Below are positions 35,218-44,625 of a stretch of 64,000 nucleotides of DNA, piece after piece. The stretch is from CAMDKS01 sp964402975 (GTDB taxonomy: Bacteria > Bdellovibrionota_B > Oligoflexia > Oligoflexales > RGVZ01), in assembly GCA_964402975.1 (NCBI GenBank), contig CAYOEM010000016.1:1-64000 (forward strand). Direction: 5' to 3'. The stretch's first letter is position 1, and every line of letters starts with the position of its first letter. Made by a program: the position numbers and the translations under genes. The notes beneath the pieces are model-generated. The model searched no databases and had not been told where the DNA came from. It worked only from the letters and a program-made list of their open reading frames with translations.

Positions 35218-35958
35218 ATGGCATCCGCTCAAGCAAAAATACAACAGCAAGAACCACTGACATCCCTATTGTCTGACAAGCGCATTAGGACTGCAAGTGG
35301 AGGGCACTCAAGTTCTCTTACAACCAACCATCAGGAGGTTAACTTATGCTTTGGAATCAGGAAGTTAGACGATTTGTTCGCAAGATCTTTTTCCACCTCC
35401 CAAGCGTCCGCTCAGCTATCTGGCGGCATCCCCCTTGGCAGCCTCCTCGAGATGGGTATGCCCTTTGGCAACGGCGGCAGGCGCCTCTTGGTGCAGTTCA
35501 TAGCCGCCGCCACGTCCGGTATCTCCGGCGCTCAGAAGCACTGGTGTTTGTGGATCTCTGCAAGAACGCAGCCCGAGGTTTACCCACCGGCCTGGCAAGC
35601 CATGGGGGTGGATTTAAACCTCCTGCGCTTTGCCTCGTCCGAGTCACCAGTCGCAGATCTTAAGGCAGCATTCTTGGATGATCTTTTTAGACTGATTGTC
35701 ATTGATCACCCAAAGGGACTTCGTAGTGATGAGTATGCGTTTCTTGCACAGTGCGCGAGACAGTATCGCAAAATCATCATTGTTGCACACGACCGAGTAC
35801 TTAGCCCCAAGGATTCAAACACTGCCGCTCGCTTCCGACTGAACGTGCTAAAGCCGCAGGGGCAAAACACTTTGCAACTGCAGCCTATTCGTGGACTTCA
35901 TCAGAATTTGGAACTGCCGTCTTTTTTTCAACACCCGCACCTAAAAGTTATTCCCTAA
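35218..35958 (+). CDS. imuA: ImuA, RecA-like mutasome accessory protein
   Basis: First gene of the SOS mutasome cassette. A 246-aa RecA-fold protein with the ImuA-type middle section: GGIPLGSLLEMGMPFGNGGRRLL, where a degenerate GNGGRR replaces Walker A, then CLWISARTQPEVYPPAWQAMGVDLNLLRF and RLIVIDHPKGLRSDEYAFLAQCAR. The C-terminus (LELPSFFQH) is short. An AAGGAC ribosome site precedes the ATG. It is followed by imuB after 26 bases. In other bacteria ImuA links ImuB and DnaE2 during error-prone synthesis across DNA damage. Confidence 0.88.
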   Translation: MASAQAKIQQQEPLTSLLSDKRIRTASGGHSSSLTTNHQEVNLCFGIRKLDDLFARSFSTSQASAQLSGGIPLGSLLEMGMPFGNGGRRLLVQFIAAATSGISGAQKHWCLWISARTQPEVYPPAWQAMGVDLNLLRFASSESPVADLKAAFLDDLFRLIVIDHPKGLRSDEYAFLAQCARQYRKIIIVAHDRVLSPKDSNTAARFRLNVLKPQGQNTLQLQPIRGLHQNLELPSFFQHPHLKVIP

Positions 35959-35984
35959 TAAAATTTTAAAGAGCTACGAGAGTC

Positions 35985-37493
35985 ATGAAGTCCCTTCTCC
36001 CATTGACGTCCGCTTCATCTGGCGCAGCCGCCGCAAGTCGCTTCGTAGCGATTTCAACTGCTGCGTCAGATGGCGGACAATTTCTATTTAGCCTGACGCC
36101 ACGCATCATGCGCTGGGACGAAAGCACATATCTGCTCGATCTCGGGCCGGTTTACCGCTACTGGTCCAGCCTTGCAAAAGCTCAGGATCTATCGATTGTT
36201 GAATACATTTCCTCTGTACTCACAGAACTGAATTCTGGTGATCTTCGCGCCGTGCTGGCACCACACCCTTGGCAAGCACTCCTCCTGTTACAAACCACTG
36301 CAAAACGTCCAACTCTCAATTTTGTCGACGCGCAAAGCTACTTGGGCCGAAGATGCTTTCAAGATGTGACCTGGAATGACTGGCTGGTCTGCTGTCATGG
36401 CCTCAGAGATCACCTGCAAAGTCACACATCTAAAAAATCCGCCAAGGATAGCACTGGCTCACTGACGACACTCACAAAGACCATTAGCCGTCTGCAGTTT
36501 ACTCATATCACTCAAATGTCAGACATTGATCCTGAGTCCATGCAGCGGCGGTTCGGAAAACTTGCTGCAACTGCCTGGAAATGGACATGGATGTCAAAGC
36601 CAGAGACCAACCAACCGCCAAGAGGCTTGTTTGACGCACCTTTTGAGGACGATTTTCCCTGGAGCAACATATCACTTACAGAAACACCATCTGTTGGTAG
36701 ACACCTTGAAACGTCTTTGCGCGAGTGGGATCACATAACACCATTACTTCGCGAAGACCTCGATAAACTTTGCAGTCTCGCTTGCTGGAACTCCAGCGAG
36801 CGAGTTGTAAGCCTGGAGTGGGAGCTGTCCTTTTCTTGCAGCCCATCACTTCGTATTCCCGTCTTGTTCCGCCATCCGCACCCCCTCCACCGCGAATCCG
36901 GCCACCACAAGACAGCCCTACTCCAGGCCTTCCATTCTTGGCAAAAAGCTCTCCTCTACAAAAATAGACCTGGAGCTACAGGCGAGCTATATATAACGGG
37001 TGACTCGATTACAGAATGGCGCCTCACCGTCAAAGAACGACTGACATTTGCTGCGAGGTTTCATTCTGTATTTAATGACGATCTAGCAAAAGACTCTGCA
37101 AAGCTACACGATCTGGAAAACTCACTAGGGGTAGCCCTCGCAGAATTTTCGCCCACGGAACATTGGGCTCCTGAATATTCATATGAGAGAAAAATCATTA
37201 ACATCTCGGAAGAACCCGGCAGAATATCACCCGCAGAAAACCTCGGCTGGATGGCGACCAATCAGCGAAGGCCTCTTTTCATCTATAAAACTCCCCATAC
37301 TCCGGCAGATCGACATCATTCGTCTGGTTTGATTTTCACCGAACGCGTGAGTAAAGCCTGGTGGAGTGATCCATTCGATCAAAGCCAAGGCTCATGCCGT
37401 GATTATTACCTGCGAATAACTGATGACGGATTACTACAATGGGTGTTTCAAAACGATGACGGAAGTCTCCGCGTTCACGGAGTTTATGGATAA
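35985..37493 (+). CDS. imuB: ImuB, catalytically inactive Y-family polymerase-like protein
   Basis: Bridges the sliding clamp and DnaE2 in translesion synthesis. The 502-aa protein enters the family alignment only at FSLTPRIMRWDESTYLLDLGPVYRYW, which corresponds to FTPRV...LLEVGGSLRLFGG of usual ImuB. The first palm strand and fingers region (roughly 70 residues) appear to be missing or replaced by a Ser/Ala-rich leader. The DPESMQRRFGKLA helix-hairpin-helix-like part and the characteristic C-terminus (RPLFIYKTP, LIFTERVSKAWWSDPF, RDYYLRITDDGLLQWVF) are present. No Y-family catalytic acidic cluster is seen, as expected for ImuB. It starts 26 bases after imuA and ends 6 bases before dnaE2. Confidence 0.85.
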   Translation: MKSLLPLTSASSGAAAASRFVAISTAASDGGQFLFSLTPRIMRWDESTYLLDLGPVYRYWSSLAKAQDLSIVEYISSVLTELNSGDLRAVLAPHPWQALLLLQTTAKRPTLNFVDAQSYLGRRCFQDVTWNDWLVCCHGLRDHLQSHTSKKSAKDSTGSLTTLTKTISRLQFTHITQMSDIDPESMQRRFGKLAATAWKWTWMSKPETNQPPRGLFDAPFEDDFPWSNISLTETPSVGRHLETSLREWDHITPLLREDLDKLCSLACWNSSERVVSLEWELSFSCSPSLRIPVLFRHPHPLHRESGHHKTALLQAFHSWQKALLYKNRPGATGELYITGDSITEWRLTVKERLTFAARFHSVFNDDLAKDSAKLHDLENSLGVALAEFSPTEHWAPEYSYERKIINISEEPGRISPAENLGWMATNQRRPLFIYKTPHTPADRHHSSGLIFTERVSKAWWSDPFDQSQGSCRDYYLRITDDGLLQWVFQNDDGSLRVHGVYG

Positions 37494-37499
37494 TGCATT

Positions 37500-40400
37500 A
37501 TGACAAAGGTAGATATAACAAAATGGACAGAATGGTTAGCTCACACAAACTTCAGCTTTTTACAGGGAGCTTCGCATCCACATGAGATGCTAGACAAAGC
37601 TCAAGCCTACGGCTACTCAGGCCTAGGCATTTGTGACATGGACGGAGCCTACGGACTAGCCAGAACTCACAAGCATTGGAAAACCTTAGAACCAGAAAAA
37701 CGCCCAAAGCTTTACTACGGCGCAGAGATTCACATTGAAAAAGACCACCATCGGCCTCTTGTAGAGCAAAACACTCTAGCTCTGATTGCAAAATCAGCCA
37801 TTGGCTACGCCAATCTTTGCAAGATACTCACTCGCGCCCATAAAGATGGCAAACGAGATGCTCATATATCCTTAGAAGATTTGTCCTCCATGTCTTTGGC
37901 AGACTTAAGCGTCATTATCCCCATGCGCGGACTACTTAGGCAAATGGCTCTTGCCGACTCAAAAACCGGCACGGAAAAACTCTGGGATAAACAATGTAAG
38001 ACTGTATTTGATCTATTTGGAAAAGATCATTCGTATATGGCTGTCTCTCGCCATCTGTCACCCTCAGAAGACATCTGGATTCATCACGCTCTTAGGACTC
38101 AAAAACAACTGGGTCTAAAAACCCTATTGTCTACTGATCCGTTTATGCATTGCCGTAGTCGTAAGAAACTCTCAGACTTACTGACTGCCATAAGAACGAA
38201 TATGACTCTTGACGATGCGGTAGCTCATTCATTTGTAAATGACGAGCGCTGTCTTCTAGCGATTCCAGAGATCAATCAAAGATTTCGTCATCTTCCCATT
38301 CTAAAAACATCCCTAGAAAATTCTGAAGCTCTAGCAGAGCAATGTCATTTTAGCTTTGATGAACTGCGCTATCGATATCCCAAGGAAATGATCCCGCCAG
38401 GATATACGGCACAAAGCTATCTAACGGCCATGACTTGGGCGGGTGCCCAGATAACCTACGGAGAGCAGATTCCGCCTAAGATAAAAACCTTACTCACACA
38501 TGAACTAGCTCTGATAGAAACTCTTGGCTTTGCAGATTACTTCTTGACCGTGTGGGACATCGTCTCTTGGGCGAGGAAACAAGACATCCTATGCCAGGGG
38601 CGAGGCTCTGCGGCAAATTCAGCCGTTTGTTTTGTCTTAGGCATCACAGCGGTAGACCCCAGTCAGTTTGATATCTTGTTTGAAAGGTTTATGAGTGTGG
38701 AGCGCGGCGATCCACCAGATATTGACGTGGACTTTGAACACGAACGCCGCGAGGAAGTCATTCAGTATATTTACCGCCGCTACGGTAGAGATAAGGCCGG
38801 CATGGTGGCTAACGTCATAACTTTTCGGACAAAAGGAGCCATCAGGGCCTGTGGAAAAGCTTTGGGTATCTCTGATGAGGTCTTATCAGACGTCACAGAG
38901 CTATTGTCTTCAAGAGTCAACGCCGGCAAGCCCCCCAGGGACATCTTAAAAGACTTAAACACATCAAAATCTACTAAAAACTTGCCCTGGAAACTTTGGT
39001 TTGAGATGGCCGAACAATTAAAGGGTTTTCCAAGACACCTTGGCATTCACTCCGGCGGATTTATGATCGCTGACCGTCTTTTAAGTGAACTTGTGCCGCA
39101 GGAGCCTGCCACCATGGAAGGGCGCTCTGTCATCCAGTGGTGTAAAGACGACATTGAAGACCTAGGATTTTTTAAAATCGACATCCTCGCTCTCGGAATG
39201 CTTTCTGCCGTTCGCAAATCTCTTCAAATAATCAAAGAAAGCTACGGCCATGAGCTCTCTCTTGCGACCATTCCCCAAGAAGACACGCCGACCTATAAGA
39301 TGATTCAACGGGCTGATACAGTCGGCACGTTCCAGGTCGAATCACGGGCTCAGATGTCGATGCTACCCAAACTTTTACCGCGTACATTTTATGATTTAGT
39401 CGTCGAAGTGGCGATCATTAGGCCAGGCCCCATTCAAGGCGGGATGGTGCATCCATACCTTCGAAGACGCCACGGCCTTGAGCCCATTACTTATCCAGAT
39501 GAACGTCTAAGACCCATACTCCACCGCACACTTGGGATTCCGATTTTTCAAGAACAAGTGATGCGAATTGCCATGGCGATTGGTAATTTCACGCCAGGTG
39601 AAGCCAATGAACTCAGAAAAAATATGGGTGCTTGGACCATGCGTGGAGATCTTAACCCATGGCTTGAGAGACTGGCGGAAGGCATGCAAAAAAACGGCAT
39701 AGCTCCAGAATTTGCACAGGCCATCTTGTCTCAGATGAGAGGCTTTGCCGAGTATGGATTCCCCGAGTCACACGCCGTATCGTTTGCCCTGATCGCGTAT
39801 GCGTCTTGTTATTTGAAGTGTCACTACCCGGCCGCATTTTTTGCGGCCCTATTGAACTCGCAGCCTATGGGATTTTACTCTCCACACGCCCTTGTGCAGG
39901 CAGCAAAACGCCAAGGAATTGCCGTCTTACCAATTTGCGTGAATCAATCTGACTGGAACTGCAAGCTTGAAGCTATTTCAAATCACGAGCCCAAGGACTT
40001 TGCTATCCGCCTTGGCTTTAATATGATTAAAGGTCTTTCCAAGAAGACAGCCCTGCACATTGAAGATACACGCCGCCGTACTAAACCTTGGGCCACGTGG
40101 GAGAGCTTTTTAAAGCACACAAAAGTACCGCGCCATGAATTAACCACTCTGGCATCAGCAAGTGCATTTTCTATATTTGGACTATCAAGGCGCTCGGCAA
40201 TCTGGATCGCAGCTGCGGCACCACATGCAACGTGGCTTGAAGACTTGGATCTTGATGCAAGATTTCCAGAAGAAACTAGCGAACAAACTATTCAACAAGA
40301 CTTTCAAAGCTTTCAGACATCCCTACACCAGCACCCGGCTGAGGTTATTCGCTCAGAAAACTGGTGTTACCCCGTGCAGCAAACAAAGGTCAAACGAGCC

Positions 40401-40751
40401 AAAGACTTGGAAGATCTTATACCGAATCAAGTCATACAAGTGTTTGGAATGATTCTTATTGAACAACGACCACCCAGTGCCAACGGTATGATGTTTATAA
40501 CCCTGGAAGATGAAACCGGATTTATTAACCTAGCTCTCACTCCCGAGATCATCGAGCGCAACAGTAAGAAAATATCAGGTCAGAGCTTTCTATGTGTCTC
40601 GGGAAAACTACAGCGCCAAGGAATCTCTCATTCGATTATGGTGCGAGACGTCTTGCAGCCCGTCATATCAAAAGCGGATGTTATTAATCTTGCGCCAACA
40701 CTTGGTAGTGACTACCCAACTCCTGCTAAAGCAGCTAATATCAAGATATGA
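37500..40751 (+). CDS. dnaE2: Error-prone DNA polymerase DnaE2 (ImuC)
   Basis: Family C polymerase that carries out mutagenic translesion synthesis. It has an N-terminal PHP domain (HTNFSFLQGASHPHEML), a catalytic palm with PDIDVDFEHERREEV (about residue 408) and CQGRGSAANSAVCF, FGFPESHAVSFALIAYAS, and a C-terminal OB fold (IQVFGMILIEQRPPSANGMMFITLED). The length of 1083 aa is typical. The usual PHP metal motifs are altered: LHCHS reads WLAHT and TDHDG reads CDMDG, so a nuclease activity is unlikely. It overlaps the following Smr gene by 4 bases (ATGA). Confidence 0.95.
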   Translation: MTKVDITKWTEWLAHTNFSFLQGASHPHEMLDKAQAYGYSGLGICDMDGAYGLARTHKHWKTLEPEKRPKLYYGAEIHIEKDHHRPLVEQNTLALIAKSAIGYANLCKILTRAHKDGKRDAHISLEDLSSMSLADLSVIIPMRGLLRQMALADSKTGTEKLWDKQCKTVFDLFGKDHSYMAVSRHLSPSEDIWIHHALRTQKQLGLKTLLSTDPFMHCRSRKKLSDLLTAIRTNMTLDDAVAHSFVNDERCLLAIPEINQRFRHLPILKTSLENSEALAEQCHFSFDELRYRYPKEMIPPGYTAQSYLTAMTWAGAQITYGEQIPPKIKTLLTHELALIETLGFADYFLTVWDIVSWARKQDILCQGRGSAANSAVCFVLGITAVDPSQFDILFERFMSVERGDPPDIDVDFEHERREEVIQYIYRRYGRDKAGMVANVITFRTKGAIRACGKALGISDEVLSDVTELLSSRVNAGKPPRDILKDLNTSKSTKNLPWKLWFEMAEQLKGFPRHLGIHSGGFMIADRLLSELVPQEPATMEGRSVIQWCKDDIEDLGFFKIDILALGMLSAVRKSLQIIKESYGHELSLATIPQEDTPTYKMIQRADTVGTFQVESRAQMSMLPKLLPRTFYDLVVEVAIIRPGPIQGGMVHPYLRRRHGLEPITYPDERLRPILHRTLGIPIFQEQVMRIAMAIGNFTPGEANELRKNMGAWTMRGDLNPWLERLAEGMQKNGIAPEFAQAILSQMRGFAEYGFPESHAVSFALIAYASCYLKCHYPAAFFAALLNSQPMGFYSPHALVQAAKRQGIAVLPICVNQSDWNCKLEAISNHEPKDFAIRLGFNMIKGLSKKTALHIEDTRRRTKPWATWESFLKHTKVPRHELTTLASASAFSIFGLSRRSAIWIAAAAPHATWLEDLDLDARFPEETSEQTIQQDFQSFQTSLHQHPAEVIRSENWCYPVQQTKVKRAKDLEDLIPNQVIQVFGMILIEQRPPSANGMMFITLEDETGFINLALTPEIIERNSKKISGQSFLCVSGKLQRQGISHSIMVRDVLQPVISKADVINLAPTLGSDYPTPAKAANIKI

Positions 40752-41251
40752 GCAGGACAAAAAACAAAAACACCAAAAAATCAAAAATAAACCCTGAGTG
40801 GATAGATGAGGAACAGCCGGAGGAGCAGGGTCCAACAAAACTCACTAATGAACAAGAAGCCAAGCTGTTTCACGACGCGATTGAATTCGAACGCATACCC
40901 CAAAAAGATGTCGACGCTCGGGATGCGACAAAAAAAATTATCAAACCAAAAAAATCGAACGCGCGCCATGATATCGACCTTCATGGCCTGACAGTAGAAG
41001 AGGCACAGCATCACGTCATAAGAGCGATAGAGGATATTCTTGCTAACGCCAGAGGCCAAACCGTAAACATCCGCGTCATCACCGGGAAAGGACATCATAG
41101 CCCAAACAAAAAACCACAGCTCCTACACTCAATCCACCGTGTTGTCGAAGAGCGATTTAAAAGTCGTTTGATTTCAATCGAGGCAAGCCCCCATCTTTTA
41201 AAAATTGGCGATAGTTATCTCAAGGGGCATTTTGATTTGAAGATCAAGTGA
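40748..41251 (+). CDS. Smr-domain protein coupled to dnaE2
   Basis: A 167-aa protein with a disordered, charged N-terminal half (about 1-70) and a C-terminal Smr domain (about 75-160): HDIDLHGLTVEEAQHHV and NIRVITGKGHHSPN, the two conserved motifs of Smr/MutS2-type domains. Its ATG overlaps the dnaE2 stop in an ATGA, the standard sign of translational coupling, so it belongs to the LexA-controlled operon. Smr domains can be nicking endonucleases on branched DNA or RNA; a role in processing translesion or recombination intermediates is inference. Confidence 0.88.
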   Translation: MSRTKNKNTKKSKINPEWIDEEQPEEQGPTKLTNEQEAKLFHDAIEFERIPQKDVDARDATKKIIKPKKSNARHDIDLHGLTVEEAQHHVIRAIEDILANARGQTVNIRVITGKGHHSPNKKPQLLHSIHRVVEERFKSRLISIEASPHLLKIGDSYLKGHFDLKIK

Positions 41252-41323
41252 CCTAGTTTGGTACATTTGCCGAAGCTAACCCAGCATTTCCGGTCGCGTA
41301 TCAACTAAAATTTTCAATTTAAA

Positions 41324-41340
41324 ACCCACAAGTGGTGGGT
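41324..41340 (-). terminator. Short hairpin, possible terminator of the DUF1232 gene
   Basis: ACCCAC (41324-41329) pairs with GTGGGT (41335-41340) around a 5-base loop. Read on the minus strand, the stem is followed by TTTTAAATTG. It lies just past the stop of the 41343 gene. The stem is short, so the call is tentative. Confidence 0.5.
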
Positions 41341-41342
41341 CA

Positions 41343-41837
41343 TTAGTCATCAGACGATCGTGGATCAGAAGTCGGCACATCCACGACCTCCTCCCAGTCC
41401 TGAAACTTTTGGACCTCGTTTTTAAGCCGGGCTAGGGCAAATGTGATCACAGCGACATCGTCCGTAAAACCAATGATTGGCATGAAGTCAACAACCGCAT
41501 CAAATGGATTCACAAAATAGAATATCGCACCCGCCACAACTAAGATGTTCGCGATCCCTATACCCTTATATTTACCCGTACCCCAGGCTTTAAGCATACG
41601 AATCAAAGTCTCGAAGTCACGACGCACTGTACCTAGCTTAACCTGATTTTTCCTGACTTTTTGCTGAGCCTTCTCGGCCATCCCAACCGCAGAATCGGGA
41701 TCTTCAATGATGACTTTGGCCTGTTTTTCAGCGTCCTCAGACCTTTTTCCAACGTCCACGTTATATATCCCTCTTAAAAATCTTAAACCTTGTGCTATTC
41801 TACTCGAGAAAACAGCGCACTCCAAAAGAGTTCTCAC
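41343..41837 (-). CDS. YkvA-like DUF1232 membrane protein
   Basis: A 164-aa protein. The C-terminal section contains the DUF1232/YkvA core: IFYFVNPFDAVVDFMPIIGFTDDVAVITFAL (split here between residues about 110 and 140), one or two short membrane segments with the conserved P-x-D-x-x-P-D/MPIIGFTDD pattern. The N-terminal half is charged and helical. The family role is unknown, though members are widespread. It is divergent from gloB, with starts 27 bases apart, so the promoters must overlap the neighbouring coding sequence. Confidence 0.8.
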   Translation of the reverse strand: MRTLLECAVFSSRIAQGLRFLRGIYNVDVGKRSEDAEKQAKVIIEDPDSAVGMAEKAQQKVRKNQVKLGTVRRDFETLIRMLKAWGTGKYKGIGIANILVVAGAIFYFVNPFDAVVDFMPIIGFTDDVAVITFALARLKNEVQKFQDWEEVVDVPTSDPRSSDD

Positions 41838-41863
41838 AATGCCGCTGCCTGGAGGCTTGAGAC

Positions 41864-42592
41864 TTGAAAATTATCTCCCTACCCGTCCTTGAGGATAATT
41901 ACATTCACATCATGCGAGACGACGTCTCAGCATCAACGGTGGTGGTTGACCCCGCCCTGGCCGAACCTGTCATTGCAGCACTAGATGAGCGCGGGTGGCA
42001 GCTGACGCATATTTTATTAACCCACCATCACGGTGATCATATCGGTGGCGTTCCGGGATTGATATCAGCTTATCCGGAGTGTGAGACTTATGGATTCACA
42101 CAAGACCAAGCTCGGCTTCCGCCGCTAACCTACCCGGTTTTAGATGGAGATGAGCTGATGATTGCCAGGACGAAATTTGAAGTGTGGCACCTACCGGGAC
42201 ACACGACCGGGCACATTGGCTTCGTTTCGCCCTCCGCCAAGATTGCCTTCACAGGGGATGTTCTATTCGGTATGGGTTGTGGTCGTTTATTTGAGGGTTC
42301 CCCCGCTCAAATGTTTCAAAGCTTAAGTCGATTCAAGTCTCTACCTAAAGACACAAAAATCTACTGCACTCACGAGTACACGGTCACTAATGGGCACTTT
42401 GCAAAAATGGTTTCACCTCAGAATAAGCACATTTTGGATCGCTTGAACCGCGCCTTGAAGCTACGACAAGAGGGCCAGTTCACAGTGCCGCTCATACTTA
42501 GCGAAGAGCTCGAATCAAATCCGTTCCTACTTGCCAAAGATATCGAAGCATTCACCGACTACCGGGAAAAGCGCAACGTCTTCAAAATGTAG
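41864..42592 (+). CDS. gloB: Hydroxyacylglutathione hydrolase (glyoxalase II)
   Basis: Metallo-beta-lactamase fold enzyme hydrolysing S-lactoylglutathione in methylglyoxal detoxification. The metal motif is LTHHHGDHIGG, followed by LPGHTTGHIGF, FTGDVLFGMGCGRLFEG and KIYCTHEYT, the full glyoxalase II set. The length is 242 aa. The start codon is TTG at 41864 (MKIISLPVLEDNY, the family N-terminus). No glyoxalase I is in the window. Confidence 0.93.
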   Translation: MKIISLPVLEDNYIHIMRDDVSASTVVVDPALAEPVIAALDERGWQLTHILLTHHHGDHIGGVPGLISAYPECETYGFTQDQARLPPLTYPVLDGDELMIARTKFEVWHLPGHTTGHIGFVSPSAKIAFTGDVLFGMGCGRLFEGSPAQMFQSLSRFKSLPKDTKIYCTHEYTVTNGHFAKMVSPQNKHILDRLNRALKLRQEGQFTVPLILSEELESNPFLLAKDIEAFTDYREKRNVFKM

Positions 42593-42602
42593 GCCCAATC
42601 GT

Positions 42603-44492
42603 CTAAGTCAAAATCGTTTTGATGTCTTTTTCCATGGCGGCTGCTAGACCCTCTAGTTGGGTCTCCGTGCCAGCCTTAGGCTTATCATAAAGAAATTGCT
42701 TAATAACAATAGAGATAACGCGCCACTTTGGATGGGGCATCTTGCGCATCGCGCGTCCACCGACTCTCGAAAAGAAGCTACCCCATAGACCATTAAGCGC
42801 CATCAAGTAAACTGGCACCGGATCCCTTGCCAAAATCTTTTCAACTCCCGGGCGAAATGGCATCAATTCACCATCACGAGTAAGCCCACCTTCGGGGAAT
42901 ATACAAACCACATGACCTTCACGAAGGGCGGCAGAGATGGCGTCAAACGATTTTTCTTTTAGGGCCGGGTCTTCCTTGGCTGGCGCGATTGGAATAGCCT
43001 TCGCCGCCTCTGCAAATATGTGAATTCCAGGCATTTTAAAGAAGTAATGGTACATCACAAATCTTACAGGCCTACGGCAGGCCGCGGTCACTATAAACCA
43101 ATCGATATATGAAACGTGATTGGCGACGATTAGTGCTGGCCCTGTTGACGGGATGAGTTGTCTTCCAGAGTATCGTAAACGGTAAATCGTACTAGCCAAA
43201 ATCCAGATGATAAATCGCATGAGAAACTCAGGTATTAGAGTGATAACCCACGTGGTAACCACCAAGTTCATGACAGCTGTAACAAAAATAATTTGAACAG
43301 TATTGAGACCGACTTTGTAAAAGAACATCGTAAATAACGCCGACGCCACCATGAAAACCGCGTTAAACACATTATTTGCAGCAATGAGTCGAGACCTGGT
43401 CCTTTCCTCTGACCTGTACTGTAAATAAGCGTACATCGGGACAATAAATAAGCTTCCACTAATACCTGTCATGGCGATGTCGAATAAAATCCGCCAGGGT
43501 ATCTCTACATTTTCAATTCCAAAGGCAGGCATATCAATCAGAGCTTTGCTCGCATCTGCAATATTTACAAAAAACATATCACCAGAAAATAGCGACATAC
43601 CAAGTGCGCCTAGCGGCACCATGCCCAACTCGAGCTCGCCACGAGATAGTCGTTCGGTGATTAAAGAGCCGATGCCAACACTAATTGAAAATGTGGCTAG
43701 CAGAACTGTCGTGGTCGCAGGATTTGTACTTTGAAGCGTGTGTTTACTAAATGATGGAAGCTGCGCGAGAAAAGTAGAACCAAAATACCAAAACCAACTT
43801 ATTCCCATGACGGCATTCAAGATGCCTTCGCGCTGCTTGCTGGTTTCAATCATCTCGCGCATGTCGGAGATGAAATTGAATTTGATTTTAAGACCAGGAT
43901 CAGCCGGCGGAGCCTTAGGCACGAACAAAGAACAAGCCCATCCAGCTAAGGCCACACCCATGATCCACGACGAGATGACTTTAGCCTCGCCGTGACCGGC
44001 TAGTGCCCCACCCAAAAGTGTACCGATCAAAATGGCCAGGAACGTACCCATCTCGATCAGAGCGTTGCCTGCAATTAATTCATGTTCGCCCAGGTGTTGA
44101 GGTAACACCGAGTATTTAACTGGACCAAAAAACGTCGAATGCACGCCCATCAAAAATAGAGCGGAAAAAAGCATCCATTGCGAACTCCAATAGAAGCCGG
44201 CTGCGCCCAAAAGCATGATAAAAATCTCAGCAAGCTTAACAGCTCGCATGACTCGGCCTTTGTCGTATTTGTCGGCAACCTGACCCGCTGCAGCAGAAAA
44301 TAGAAAAAACGGTAAAATAAACAATCCTGCGGCAGCATTGACCAAAAAGCCGCTTTCCGATTCAGAAGCAGCACTGTAGGACAAAAGAATTACCATAGAG
44401 TTCTTGAAAATATTGTCGTTTAGCGCACCAGCGAACTGGGTTAGAAAAAGAGGCCCAAAACGCCGTTGTAAAATGAGTCGTGAGACCGACAT
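42603..44492 (-). CDS. MFS transporter fused to a PlsC-type acyltransferase (LplT-Aas-like)
   Basis: Start at 44492 (MSVSRLILQRRFGPLF), supported by AGGAG; the frame extends 12 codons further upstream. The first about 410 residues are a 12-helix major facilitator (FLTQFAGALNDNIFKNSMVILL, AGQVADKYDKGRVMR), as in lysophospholipid flippase LplT. The last about 200 residues form a 1-acylglycerophosphate acyltransferase with NHVSYIDW (catalytic H-x4-D) and FPEGGLTRDGEL. This suggests lysophospholipid import and re-acylation in one protein. The acyl-ACP synthetase (AMP-ligase) domain found in many LplT-Aas fusions is absent. Confidence 0.9.
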   Translation of the reverse strand: MSVSRLILQRRFGPLFLTQFAGALNDNIFKNSMVILLSYSAASESESGFLVNAAAGLFILPFFLFSAAAGQVADKYDKGRVMRAVKLAEIFIMLLGAAGFYWSSQWMLFSALFLMGVHSTFFGPVKYSVLPQHLGEHELIAGNALIEMGTFLAILIGTLLGGALAGHGEAKVISSWIMGVALAGWACSLFVPKAPPADPGLKIKFNFISDMREMIETSKQREGILNAVMGISWFWYFGSTFLAQLPSFSKHTLQSTNPATTTVLLATFSISVGIGSLITERLSRGELELGMVPLGALGMSLFSGDMFFVNIADASKALIDMPAFGIENVEIPWRILFDIAMTGISGSLFIVPMYAYLQYRSEERTRSRLIAANNVFNAVFMVASALFTMFFYKVGLNTVQIIFVTAVMNLVVTTWVITLIPEFLMRFIIWILASTIYRLRYSGRQLIPSTGPALIVANHVSYIDWFIVTAACRRPVRFVMYHYFFKMPGIHIFAEAAKAIPIAPAKEDPALKEKSFDAISAALREGHVVCIFPEGGLTRDGELMPFRPGVEKILARDPVPVYLMALNGLWGSFFSRVGGRAMRKMPHPKWRVISIVIKQFLYDKPKAGTETQLEGLAAAMEKDIKTILT

Positions 44493-44625
44493 GAAATCTC
44501 CTGTGTTTGTACAACCTTGAAACGCCACTGACGCGTCTCTAATATCTCCTGAAATATCGACAGCATAAAGCTCTCGTATTCTACCATATTATGTGGTTTA
44601 ACACTCAAAAGAAGGGAGATCTCCG

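Noticed and set aside
40748..41251. MutS2 fragment
   Set aside because: Only the Smr domain is present after a disordered leader. There is no MutS ATPase or clamp sequence, and the start is coupled to dnaE2, so it is a stand-alone Smr protein.
44584..44596. CCATA-TTA-TGTGG inverted repeat as a third LexA operator
   Set aside because: The arms are only 3 bases apart rather than 6, and the flanks do not match the 20-bp consensus of the lexA and imuA sites.
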